A DNA stretch of 64,000 bases. It comes from Halodesulfovibrio aestuarii DSM 17919 = ATCC 29578 (GTDB lineage Bacteria; Desulfobacterota; Desulfovibrionia; Desulfovibrionales; Desulfovibrionaceae). The stretch spans positions 248,001 to 312,000 of the forward strand of contig NZ_ARQF01000021.1 of assembly GCF_000384815.1 (NCBI RefSeq), read 5' to 3'. Both the position numbers and the translations under genes were made by a program. Within the stretch, counting starts at the first letter, position 1; every line of letters starts with the position of its first letter. This document shows, one piece after another, positions 27,325 through 35,651 of the stretch. Below the pieces are notes generated by a model that saw only the letters and a list, made by a program, of their open reading frames with translations, searched no databases and had not been told where the DNA came from.

Positions 27325-29022
27325 TTAAACCATAACCTGTTGGGTCGGAGAAGATGGTGGCTCCTGAGTAAACTCATGAGCTTTAGACCATGCGGTACCA
27401 AAAGAGTGACAGATGTCGTCGTTGCTGATGAAAGAAAGCAGGCCGAATCGAATCATTTGCTTTTGAATGGAAGGATCAACTCCAGAGAAGAGTACGTGAA
27501 CATGAAGATGTTGCATTTGACGCAGAACTAATTCAAGAGCGTGCAATGCCGTTGCATCAATGGTGTGAACATGACGCATTCTAAAAATAATCACACGCGG
27601 TGGTTTGCGCATTAAAGAAAATGTCTGTGAAAAGCGGTCTGCACAGCCGAAGAAGAATGGGCCGTTGATTTCATAGACTTCAATATCACTATTCCACGAA
27701 GGTGAACGCTTAACAGGAGCTGCGGTTGCGCGTTCCCAGTTTTGAAATTTGGTTGCGTCGCTAATTCGTCCAATTAAAAGCAATGCTGCGAGTACAACAC
27801 CGAATTGCACGCCCACAGTCAGGTCTATAAGGACCGTAAGTAAAAATGTGGAAACCATAACCGCGACATCTGACTTAGGAGCACGAAGGGTATGGATGAA
27901 CTTAGGAAGTTCACTCATGTCCCATGCAACGTACGTCAGAACTCCGGCAAGGCTTGCAAGTGGAATTGCAGAAGCTACCGGCGCAAAAAACTTAACGAAT
28001 AATGCGAGAACAATTGCGTGTACCATACCAGAGACAGGTGAGAATGCACCCGCGCGGATGTTTGTTGCGGTACGGGCAATTGCACCAGTTGCAGGGATAC
28101 CCCCGAAGAACGATGATGCAATGTTTGCAACGCCTTGTCCAATGAGCTCTGTTGAAGAGTGATGACGTTCACCGGTCATTCCGTCAGCCACAACTGCACT
28201 CAAAAGAGATTCGATAGCAGCAAGCAGAGCGATGGTCACAGCGTCCGGAAACATCGTCACAGCGAGTGATGTAATATTGGTTGGCAGAGAAAATGATGGC
28301 AGTTCTGCGGGGATGCCACCAAAGCGTGTTCCAATAGTTGCAACATCAAGGCCGCCGAAAATCGCTACGGCAGAGGCGACTAAAATACCTGCAATATGTG
28401 ATGGGAAGCGCGGGAATAATTTGCGCGTTAAGAATATTGTTACAAGCGTTACCCCGGCTACAGTAATGGAGTCCACATGCGCTGTAGGTGTTGCATGTGC
28501 CAGTGCGCTTATTTTTGGGATAAATGATGCCGGTATGTCTGTTAGATGCAGCCCGAGCAAGTCTTTAATCTGCGTTGTAAAAATAAGCAGGGCGATACCG
28601 GTGGTGAAGCCGGTTGTTACTGGGTATGGAATGAACTTGAGCAGTCGTCCTAATCCACAAAACCCCATGATAAGTAATATGACACCCGCCATACATGTTG
28701 CCACTACAAGTCCTTCATAGCCATGTCTGGCTATAATACCTGCAACGATAACAACGAAGGCCCCGGTAGGACCGCCGATTTGAAAACGGGAGCCGCCGAT
28801 AGCGGAAATAATGAAGCCAGCTACGATGGCTGTAAAAAGTCCTCGTTCTGGTGAGCAACCACTGGCAATAGCAAATGCCATAGCCAAAGGTAGAGCGACA
28901 ATACCTACTGTTGATCCGGAAACGATATCTTTGACAAATTGTGAAAGATTATAGCCGGAAGCAAAAGTGGTGAGCAGCGCAGGGCGAAATGTTCGCCTGC
29001 TGAAAAGAGCGTATGAACGCAC
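27325..29022 (-). CDS. SulP-family anion transporter with STAS domain
   Basis: 565 residues from GTG 29022. This start is chosen over the 14-codon longer frame because GGAGG lies 7 nt upstream. The Sulfate_transp core (about residues 25-390) opens with VKDIVSGSTVGIVALPLAMAFAIASG and contains IGGPTGAFVVIV; about ten or more membrane segments follow. The C-terminal STAS domain begins near residue 435 (VYEINGPFFFGCADRF). SulP members move sulfate, bicarbonate, chloride or other anions. Sulfate uptake is attractive in a sulfate reducer, but the substrate cannot be read from sequence. Confidence 0.88.
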   Translation of the reverse strand: MRSYALFSRRTFRPALLTTFASGYNLSQFVKDIVSGSTVGIVALPLAMAFAIASGCSPERGLFTAIVAGFIISAIGGSRFQIGGPTGAFVVIVAGIIARHGYEGLVVATCMAGVILLIMGFCGLGRLLKFIPYPVTTGFTTGIALLIFTTQIKDLLGLHLTDIPASFIPKISALAHATPTAHVDSITVAGVTLVTIFLTRKLFPRFPSHIAGILVASAVAIFGGLDVATIGTRFGGIPAELPSFSLPTNITSLAVTMFPDAVTIALLAAIESLLSAVVADGMTGERHHSSTELIGQGVANIASSFFGGIPATGAIARTATNIRAGAFSPVSGMVHAIVLALFVKFFAPVASAIPLASLAGVLTYVAWDMSELPKFIHTLRAPKSDVAVMVSTFLLTVLIDLTVGVQFGVVLAALLLIGRISDATKFQNWERATAAPVKRSPSWNSDIEVYEINGPFFFGCADRFSQTFSLMRKPPRVIIFRMRHVHTIDATALHALELVLRQMQHLHVHVLFSGVDPSIQKQMIRFGLLSFISNDDICHSFGTAWSKAHEFTQEPPSSPTQQVMV

Positions 29023-29739
29023 AATGCATCCTCCATGAGATAATAAAACACATAGGGTGGACACAGGCGCGGTCCGGTGAAAATTCGGATCGGTCTGGAG
29101 GTCTTCGCCGTATATTGAAGATGTAGTAGTTTGAAATACTAAGTATTCAGTCTTCAGTAACTAGCTGTAACTATTAAAAATATAAAAGTAAACTGTAGGC
29201 GCTTACTCACTTTTTTAAAGCAATACGGAAGGGTAATAGTGTGTTTTAAAGAATGATGCAAGGAAGATTTGTAGATAAAAACGATAACATCGAATTAAAC
29301 ATTAATGTTAAAAGTAAAAACAATAATGTAAACCTACTGTACATTATTGTGAAAATTAATGTTGTAACACTGAAGAGTGTAGTTTTGCATAACATACCGA
29401 AAGCACTATTTTTTGTCAGAAACGTAAAAAATATGTATTGCAGAGCTTGACCTTGTCTTGTTGCAACGTGTACTTGGTGCTGACTATAAAGATTGATCGC
29501 GCAACTGTACAAGCTGGCATCGTTACTGTATCGCTGCACACAACTTAGTATGTTTTGCAGTAGAAAATGAGAGCAACCATCCTAAGGGCGAGCAGTACTG
29601 TCACCTTTTTACCCTTACAATTCTCACTAGTAAGAGTGTTCCAAAATCTGTTTCAAAAACGGTTGAATCAGATATTGGACACTATTGTTTGTTATCTGGT
29701 GTAGGCGCGAGCACAAATGACCTATGGGGGTTACACATT
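29023..29739. other. 717-bp intergenic region between two divergent transporter genes
   Basis: No gene is supported. It is strongly AT-rich around 29160-29450, contains a perfect 11-bp inverted repeat (29320-29350) and several ATTAATGTT-like half sites nearby. It must hold the promoters of both the SulP gene (minus) and the aromatic amino acid permease (plus). A hydrophobic 97-codon minus frame at 29246-29539 is attributed to base composition. Confidence 0.45.
29320..29350. repeat. Perfect 11-bp inverted repeat, operator-like
   Basis: ACAATAATGTA (29320-29330) and TACATTATTGT (29340-29350) are separated by 9 nt. Nearby ATTAATGTT copies at about 29301 and 29356 suggest a cluster of related sites for an AT-recognising regulator. 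Confidence 0.5.
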
Positions 29740-30915
29740 ATGAAGTCACAATCTCTGGATGCAGTATGTATTGTAGCTGGCACCACTATTGGTGCGGGAA
29801 TGCTTGGTTTGCCAATGGCAATTGGCTTTCTGGGCTTCAAAGTCAGCATGGTACTGCTTCTGGTCATGTGGGCTCTGGCGTTCTACACTTCCCTTCTTTT
29901 GCTTGAAGTTAATTTGCAGGTCGGGGCTGGCTTAAACGTAAATATGATGGTTAAGAAAGTTCTTGGCAGATGGGGGCAGGTTATTGCTGTTGTCTGTTTG
30001 GGTTTTCTTCTTTACGCGGTGCTTGTTGCCTACGTAACTGCAATGGGTGGTATCATTGCCCGTGCCATAGGGGTTAATGGAGACGCATTTAGTACCGGAG
30101 CCTGCTCCGTTGCATTTGCACTGGTAATGGCCACTATTATGTACTTAGGTACAAATGCCATTGTACGTTTTAACAGTTTGTTTTTCTTGAGTATGCTTGG
30201 GGCAATGGGTATTGCTTTTGCTACCTTGAGTACTACTGTAGATGTAAATGTGTTAATGGATGCTACACCGGACTACAAATATCTTGTTGGTTCTATCCCT
30301 GTTCTATTTGCTTCATTTTCTTTCCACTTCTGTATTCCTAGTATCACCACTGTGGTCGGAACAAACACCAGACAGCTGGTTCGCATTATGTTCTGGGGCA
30401 CCTTGCTTCCGCTTCTGTGTTATATGTTATGGCTGTTTCTGTCTCTTGGCAGTGTACCTATGGATCAGATTGTACACATGAGAGGCGGTGTTGATTCTCT
30501 TATAAAATCCATGTGTAATGGCTCTGTGGTGATTCAGACTATTCTGTCCATTTTTGCGGCGTTTGCCCTTATTACCTCATTTTTTGGTGTGGCACTCTCC
30601 TTGTTTGATTTGATGGCAGAAACGTTACGTCGTGGTAATAGTGGGAGAGAACGTATGGGAACAACTGTTATTGTGTTTGTTCCGGTTATAATTGCATCTT
30701 TGCTTGCTCCTGGTGGTTTTATTGCAGCACTCGCTCATGCAGGTGCAGCTCTTGCAGTTATCTGTATTTTGTTGCCGTGTGCTATGAGCTATAAACTTCG
30801 CCGTGAGGCAAAAGCTGCCGCGAATAAGTTTGTATACATGACTCCGGGGGGCAGTATGGGGATCGCAACCGCAGCAGTATGTGGTGTTGTGATTCTTGTC
30901 GCTAACTACATTTAA
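29740..30915 (+). CDS. Aromatic amino acid permease (HAAAP family, Mtr/TnaB/TyrP type)
   Basis: 391 residues from ATG 29740 (MKSQSLDAV); a GGGGG tract lies about 10 nt upstream. The first membrane helix carries the family signature GTTIGAGMLGLPMA, and about eleven hydrophobic helices follow. The segment SFHFCIPSI is also typical. These carriers import tryptophan or tyrosine by proton symport across the inner membrane. Substrate choice among Trp, Tyr and Phe is not determinable. It is monocistronic and followed by a strong terminator. Confidence 0.88.
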   Translation: MKSQSLDAVCIVAGTTIGAGMLGLPMAIGFLGFKVSMVLLLVMWALAFYTSLLLLEVNLQVGAGLNVNMMVKKVLGRWGQVIAVVCLGFLLYAVLVAYVTAMGGIIARAIGVNGDAFSTGACSVAFALVMATIMYLGTNAIVRFNSLFFLSMLGAMGIAFATLSTTVDVNVLMDATPDYKYLVGSIPVLFASFSFHFCIPSITTVVGTNTRQLVRIMFWGTLLPLLCYMLWLFLSLGSVPMDQIVHMRGGVDSLIKSMCNGSVVIQTILSIFAAFALITSFFGVALSLFDLMAETLRRGNSGRERMGTTVIVFVPVIIASLLAPGGFIAALAHAGAALAVICILLPCAMSYKLRREAKAAANKFVYMTPGGSMGIATAAVCGVVILVANYI

Positions 30916-30933
30916 GCGTCTTTTATCGTTACT

Positions 30934-30972
30934 AAAAAGGCTCCGCTTTCAAGAGAAAGCGGAGCCTTTTTT
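30934..30972. terminator. Bidirectional terminator between permease and proX
   Basis: A 17-bp perfect stem (30934-30950 with 30955-30971), loop AAGA, has A5 on one side and T6 on the other. It serves converging genes. Confidence 0.93.
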
Positions 30973-31005
30973 AGTATGAAGCAAGTAATGTTGGCCTTGT
31001 CGAGA

Positions 31006-32031
31006 CTAATTTACTGTATGGCGGGCTTGTTCAAGCCAGCTGTTCCATGTGTCCTGATTGTCCTTTATCCATTCTTCAGCATGGAGATTGATGTCTTGCT
31101 GGGAGTTTTCACCTTCCATAATCTTTGTGTACTCTTCATTCAGGTCGCAAAGATCAATTGTGAATAGTTCCAAAAACTTCTTGGCTGGCGGGTTGCTCTC
31201 CAAAAACTTCTTGTTCGCAATGACACGAATGTCAGCAACGCTGAACCCCATATTAATAGGATCCGTCGCAGCACCTTCAACTTCATGCAGGCGCATTAAT
31301 TTTAGTTCTTTTTTAGAGTCTGTGATTGGAATGTTAAAGGGAACGTTAATCCATATAACATCCTTCCCGGGAACTAACTTATAGATGATCCAACTTGGAG
31401 TCCAAGTATAGTAAAAGATCGGATCACCGTTTTTGTATGCCGCGAGATTTGCCGCCATTGCTACCTCATACGACTCATTTATCTGTTTGACGTGATCCTT
31501 AAGGCCGTATTTATCAATGTGCATGTTGATAACGTTTACTGCTGCCCATCCAGGAGGAGCGCCAGTAAGATCGGCCTTTCCGTCCCCGTCCTTATCAAAA
31601 GCCTTGCGTACTTCCGGACGTTTAAAATCATCCAGTGATTTTATCTTCAGGGCTGCTGCGTGCTTTTTATCAACAAGGTATCCCTGCAGCCCTTGTTTTT
31701 TTAAAACATATCCAACTGCCGAGATAGAATCATTTTGTTTTTCAAGGTAGTTATCGTGAAGTGGAAACCAGCTGTTTGGCCAGTAATCTACGTCTCCCTG
31801 TGCAACTGTATTGAAAAATTGTGTAACCGGAAGTTCTTTAGGCTTTTCTACAGTATATCCAAGCTCGCGAAGGCCTTTTTCAATAATGGTCGCGTGGAAA
31901 TATCCAGTTGGCCATGTGGCACGGGCAGGTCTGATGATGATGCCTTTTCCCGGTTGTTTGTTGTGGGCAAAAGCTGGAATAGAGATGGAGACAATAAGTA
32001 AGGATAGTAGAAAGTTTCTTAGCATTGTCAT
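31006..32031 (-). CDS. proX: Glycine betaine/proline-type ABC transporter substrate-binding protein (ProX-like)
   Basis: About 341 residues from ATG 32031 (ATG 32025 is also possible; AGGA lies just upstream). A signal peptide precedes AFAHNK, so the protein is periplasmic. The OpuAC/ProX fold shows aromatic-box segments: RPARATWPTGYF, YWPNSWFPLHDNY and YYTWTPSWI, whose Trp/Tyr residues bind quaternary ammonium groups in the family. No ProV or ProW gene is adjacent, so it is an orphan binding protein here. It may serve a transporter encoded elsewhere for osmolyte or choline-type compounds. Confidence 0.85.
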   Translation of the reverse strand: MTMLRNFLLSLLIVSISIPAFAHNKQPGKGIIIRPARATWPTGYFHATIIEKGLRELGYTVEKPKELPVTQFFNTVAQGDVDYWPNSWFPLHDNYLEKQNDSISAVGYVLKKQGLQGYLVDKKHAAALKIKSLDDFKRPEVRKAFDKDGDGKADLTGAPPGWAAVNVINMHIDKYGLKDHVKQINESYEVAMAANLAAYKNGDPIFYYTWTPSWIIYKLVPGKDVIWINVPFNIPITDSKKELKLMRLHEVEGAATDPINMGFSVADIRVIANKKFLESNPPAKKFLELFTIDLCDLNEEYTKIMEGENSQQDINLHAEEWIKDNQDTWNSWLEQARHTVN

Positions 32032-32467
32032 TTCATCCTGCGGTGCTAAAGGTTGTCGCATATTTTAATAAGATATGCATGGGGCTGGTTGGCTCTCTAC
32101 TTTAATGATAGCGTACCTTGGCGCTGGAGGCATTGCTATTGTGTATTTTGTTGCGCAGGGCTTGACCCTGTCATCATGCTTAACGCTCCAGCTCCTGAAC
32201 AAACTGTTTCACTATCCTTGTCCCACAAAGACGAATTCCATTTGAAAATTTGTCCAACAACCTGTTACTATTAGATATACATATTGTGTTAGTTGAGTCT
32301 TCGTAGTTTAATAAAAATGGAAATTGTAAAAGCTGAGTGCGTTCAAGCGCAATTCTGTGGTGCCTTGGCTAACCTTTGGTGGGGGGCGTTCCCCGGTTTT
32401 GCAATGGAGTTTGTTTTATAAAAGGTACTGTTTAACTAGCATGTTTGGTTAGCGTAATGGAGGGGCA
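32032..32467. other. 436-bp intergenic region
   Basis: No gene was seen. It presumably contains the proX promoter (minus) and that of the DUF2867 gene (plus). A GGGG-cgtt-CCCC mini-hairpin near 32384-32396 is the only structure noted. Confidence 0.4.
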
Positions 32468-33031
32468 ATGAAAATTAATAAATATGCAACACAACCAGAT
32501 GGCTCGATGATTTTATATGATTGGAATGGGGCTGTTCACTATATAGATTCATACCAGCTTATAATGTCAAATCCTGATAAGTTATCAATTGATACGGTAG
32601 CAAACATAATTTTTGCGTCAGACCCGCCTAAATGGCAAAAAGCTCTGACTCGTTTGCGAGATTCTATTGTTGGATTCTTCGGGTTGAAAACCGGAATGCC
32701 CTCGGAATCCCCACAACCGCAGAGTGACCCCACTCAGTCTCAGCTAGTTGATAAGATAGGTTTGTTTCCTGTGATTAACCGTTCAGACTCAGAAATTGTG
32801 ATGGAGCTTGATGATAAGCATTTGTTATTTCGCGCTTCATTATTAATGAGAAAGCTCCAAAACTCAGACCAGTACTCTGTTTTTCTGACAACAATAGTCC
32901 AATTTCATAATCTATGGGGCAGGATGTATTTTTTTCCTGTAAAACCATTTCATAGAATAATTGTAACACAAAGTTTGAAAAGGCTTTTAAGGCAGCATAA
33001 CGAGCTAATACCTCAGGATAGTCTGCCATAA
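32468..33031 (+). CDS. DUF2867-like protein of unknown function
   Basis: 187 residues; ATG 32468 has GGAGGGG about 5 nt upstream. The pattern fits DUF2867: WQKALTRLRDSIVGFFGLKTG in the first half, IGLFPVINRSDSEIVMELDD in the middle, and LTTIVQFHNLWGRMYFFPVKPFHR near the end. In some proteins this domain is fused to NAD(P)-binding dehydrogenase-like domains, but here it stands alone. No signal peptide or membrane helix. Function unknown; monocistronic. Confidence 0.65.
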   Translation: MKINKYATQPDGSMILYDWNGAVHYIDSYQLIMSNPDKLSIDTVANIIFASDPPKWQKALTRLRDSIVGFFGLKTGMPSESPQPQSDPTQSQLVDKIGLFPVINRSDSEIVMELDDKHLLFRASLLMRKLQNSDQYSVFLTTIVQFHNLWGRMYFFPVKPFHRIIVTQSLKRLLRQHNELIPQDSLP

Positions 33032-33271
33032 AAATCTGGCGCGTAACCGACGGTCAAATCAATGTGTTTGTTCAGGCGCTGTGACGGACGTTGTGAGTCA
33101 TGCTTTATGTATTTTTCTGGAGAAGTTTGAGGGAAAATGAGAAGCTGAATGGTGAAATTATACTGGCGATCAGGCTATTCTTTTTGAGGGAGAGGATATT
33201 TTACCGTAATTCAATAACCATAGAGAATGGCTGGGATAGAACAACTTGTGTCGTTGTATAGATATAAAAAA

Positions 33272-33295
33272 AGGGTCTGCTCAAGAGCAGACCCT
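33272..33295 (-). terminator. Terminator of the dsrMKJOP operon
   Basis: AGGGTCTGCT (33272-33281) pairs with AGCAGACCCT (33286-33295), loop CAAG, with A-rich and T-rich flanks. It lies 24 nt past the dsrP stop. Confidence 0.9.
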
Positions 33296-33318
33296 AATTT
33301 TTTTAGCGGAAGCTGGAA

Positions 33319-34482
33319 CTACAAAGTGCCTGCTTCTTTTTTTACATCGATAGCGATCTTCCAGAGGATGGATACTACGAATGCGCCAACAGCGAAGATA
33401 CCGAGAGAAATTAACAACTCTGGTACGGTTGGTGCGTAGGAAGCCCAGGTCTCAAATGGAGATGGTGCAAAACCACCGATAATGAGGCCAAGACCTTTAT
33501 CAATCCAGGTAGCGAGAACGAGCATGCCGAGAGCCCATGGAAGGATCTTCATGTTTTCACGCAGGGAGGTAGGAATGAGCAGTACAAGGCTGCCAATAGC
33601 CATAACTGCACCGATCCACATCCAGTAAGTTACCCAAGGAAGACCCTGTTCAGTACCTGCGAAGAGGTAGTGAAGTGGGTGCATGTGGCCAGGAATGTTA
33701 CTGTAGAATGAAGTAAATACTTCACAAAGGAACAGGAACACGTTGAGGCACATTGCGTAGGTGATGATAATGGTAAGAGTTTTAATAGCTTCTTTACCAA
33801 TTTCGAATTTAGCAATTCTTTTCACGATCATGAGAAGGAGAAGAAGAAGAGCTGGACCTGCGCAGAATGCAGAAGCAAGGAATCGAGCAGCAAGAACTGC
33901 AGTAAGCCAGTAATGGCGGCCCGGGAGACCCTGAGACAAGAACGCTGTAACGGTGTGGATAGAGAATGCCCAGATTACGGAAGTGTAAATAAGGTATTTT
34001 ACCCACTGTGGAGGTACAACCTGAAAGCGTTCGCATTCCAGAGTTTTCCAACCGATGATTGCGTTAAGGCAAAGGTAACCGATAAGTACCATCATATCGT
34101 AGAACATGACGGAGTTAAAGGTTGGGTGCAGCATTACGTTCAGCATACGCTGAGGCATACCCATATCAACTACGATAAAGAGCATGCACATGATTACTGC
34201 GCCAATTGCCATGAATTCACCAAAGATGATGATCTTCTTGAACTGCTTGTAGCCGTGGAAGTAAGCTGGAAGTACCAGCATAACAGCGGAAGCGGCGATA
34301 CCTACGAGGTAGGTAAATTGAGCAATGTAAAAGCCCCAGGTAACGTTACGGCTCATGCCTGTAAGGCTAAGACCGTATTTAAGCTGGAACAGGTATGTAA
34401 TTGCACCGACGCCGATAAGGCCACCGAGGAAAGCCAGCCACATGTAGTACTTTGGAGATCCTTTCAAAACTTTTTCGAGCAT
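33319..34482 (-). CDS. dsrP: DsrP, NrfD-type membrane subunit of the DsrMKJOP complex
   Basis: 387 residues with about ten hydrophobic helices, NrfD/PsrC family. Conserved stretches include TWGFYIAQFTYLVGIAASAVM near the N-terminus and HTVTAFLSQGLPGRHYWL. It is a quinone-interacting integral membrane protein paired with the periplasmic ferredoxin DsrO. The complex links the menaquinone pool and periplasmic heme c to the cytoplasmic DsrC trisulfide cycle. It is the last gene of the operon, 10 nt after dsrO. Confidence 0.93.
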   Translation of the reverse strand: MLEKVLKGSPKYYMWLAFLGGLIGVGAITYLFQLKYGLSLTGMSRNVTWGFYIAQFTYLVGIAASAVMLVLPAYFHGYKQFKKIIIFGEFMAIGAVIMCMLFIVVDMGMPQRMLNVMLHPTFNSVMFYDMMVLIGYLCLNAIIGWKTLECERFQVVPPQWVKYLIYTSVIWAFSIHTVTAFLSQGLPGRHYWLTAVLAARFLASAFCAGPALLLLLLMIVKRIAKFEIGKEAIKTLTIIITYAMCLNVFLFLCEVFTSFYSNIPGHMHPLHYLFAGTEQGLPWVTYWMWIGAVMAIGSLVLLIPTSLRENMKILPWALGMLVLATWIDKGLGLIIGGFAPSPFETWASYAPTVPELLISLGIFAVGAFVVSILWKIAIDVKKEAGTL

Positions 34483-34492
34483 GATGGGCCTC

Positions 34493-35269
34493 CTAAATTA
34501 TGTAGAATACACCAGGCTCAGTGCCTAATGATGGTTTACGACGAAGTGTGAAGTTCTCTTCGAGCAACTTACGAACTTCAGATTCAGGATCTGAAAGGTC
34601 GCCGAAGTGAATTTTACCCTGAGCTGCTTCAACACAAGCTGGAAGCTTACCTGCATCAAGACGTTCAACACAGAAGTTACATTTCTCAACTACACCGATC
34701 ATACGGGTAGGGAACTTAGGGTTGACCTCTTTGATGTAAGGGCGAGGATCAGTGAAGTTGAATGAACGTGCGCCAAATGGGCAACCTGCCATGCAGAAAC
34801 GGCAACCGATACAGCGATGGTAGTCCATAGCAACGATGCCGCTTTCAAGCTTGTAAGTAGCCTGAGTTGGACATACGCGAACACATGGAGGGTTCTCGCA
34901 ATGGTTGCAGAGCATGAAGTATTCACGGTCTTCAATTTCTTTTGACTGATACTTGTTGGTTGTGTCTGTGAAGGTGTGCTCGTATGCGTCTTTCCAAATC
35001 CACTTGATTTCAGTTTTACCCGGAATATGTGGAATGTTGTGCGCAGTGTTACAAGCGTTGATGCAAGCATCAAAGTCTTCTTTGGAAGTAAACTCGCGAG
35101 TATCAATTACCATAGCCCAACGCTTAGCTTTAAGCGCAAGAGCATCTTCTTTGTAACTAGGTTTAACAGCAGCAGCTGCTTTGGTCATGCCGCCAGCAGC
35201 AAGCTGAGCACCAAGACCTGCAACAGAAAGGCTGGCAACCTTAAGGAATTGTCTTCTGCTACGTTTCAT
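34493..35269 (-). CDS. dsrO: DsrO, periplasmic [4Fe-4S] ferredoxin subunit
   Basis: 258 residues. The N-terminal Tat signal is plain (RSRRQFLKVASLSVAG), so it is exported folded with its clusters. Cysteine motifs include CNHCENPPCVRVCP, CIGCRFCMAGCPFGA and CNFCVERL, giving several [4Fe-4S] clusters as in DmsB/NrfC-like proteins. It mates with DsrP. Its ATG overlaps the dsrJ stop by one base (TAATG), implying coupled translation. Confidence 0.94.
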   Translation of the reverse strand: MKRSRRQFLKVASLSVAGLGAQLAAGGMTKAAAAVKPSYKEDALALKAKRWAMVIDTREFTSKEDFDACINACNTAHNIPHIPGKTEIKWIWKDAYEHTFTDTTNKYQSKEIEDREYFMLCNHCENPPCVRVCPTQATYKLESGIVAMDYHRCIGCRFCMAGCPFGARSFNFTDPRPYIKEVNPKFPTRMIGVVEKCNFCVERLDAGKLPACVEAAQGKIHFGDLSDPESEVRKLLEENFTLRRKPSLGTEPGVFYII

Positions 35270-35649
35270 TATTCATTCCCCTTAGGCGGAACGTGGCAAG
35301 TCCAACAATATGGCTCCACGGCGTTCTCAAGGTGACAAGTGTCACAGAACTCAGCCTTATTGGTATGACAGCTCATACAGGTTTTCTGCAGGCTTGCATC
35401 CCAAGTTGCACCGTTAGAGGCTACGTATACACGTTTGCCTTCACGAAGTGCGGAGTCGCGCCACTGGTTTAACAAAGTCATGTGCTGAGAGCGCATGAAT
35501 TCAACAGGCTCAATGCACTGCTTTTGATCAGTTGGCAGGCTCAGTTTTGGACCAGTGTAGTCTTTGGAAGCCAGATTGCCCCAGAAAGGGTAAGAAAAAA
35601 CGGCTAAAAAGATTACCAGTCCGGAGATAACATACTTGCTGTTATACAT
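35269..35649 (-). CDS. dsrJ: DsrJ, triheme cytochrome c subunit
   Basis: 126 residues with an uncleaved N-terminal membrane helix (about 5-22). Three CxxCH heme motifs are present: CMSCH, CDTCH and CWTCH. In the known family one of the hemes has unusual Cys ligation. It faces the periplasm and belongs to DsrMKJOP. The gene lies 2 nt after dsrK. Confidence 0.93.
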   Translation of the reverse strand: MYNSKYVISGLVIFLAVFSYPFWGNLASKDYTGPKLSLPTDQKQCIEPVEFMRSQHMTLLNQWRDSALREGKRVYVASNGATWDASLQKTCMSCHTNKAEFCDTCHLENAVEPYCWTCHVPPKGNE

Positions 35650-35651
35650 GA

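Noticed and set aside
29246-29539. Hydrophobic 97-codon minus-strand frame
   Set aside because: Hydrophobicity follows from AT-rich sequence; no clear ribosome site and it covers the operator-like repeats.
33913-34551. 212-codon plus-strand frame over dsrP/dsrO
   Set aside because: Antisense shadow of conserved membrane and ferredoxin genes.
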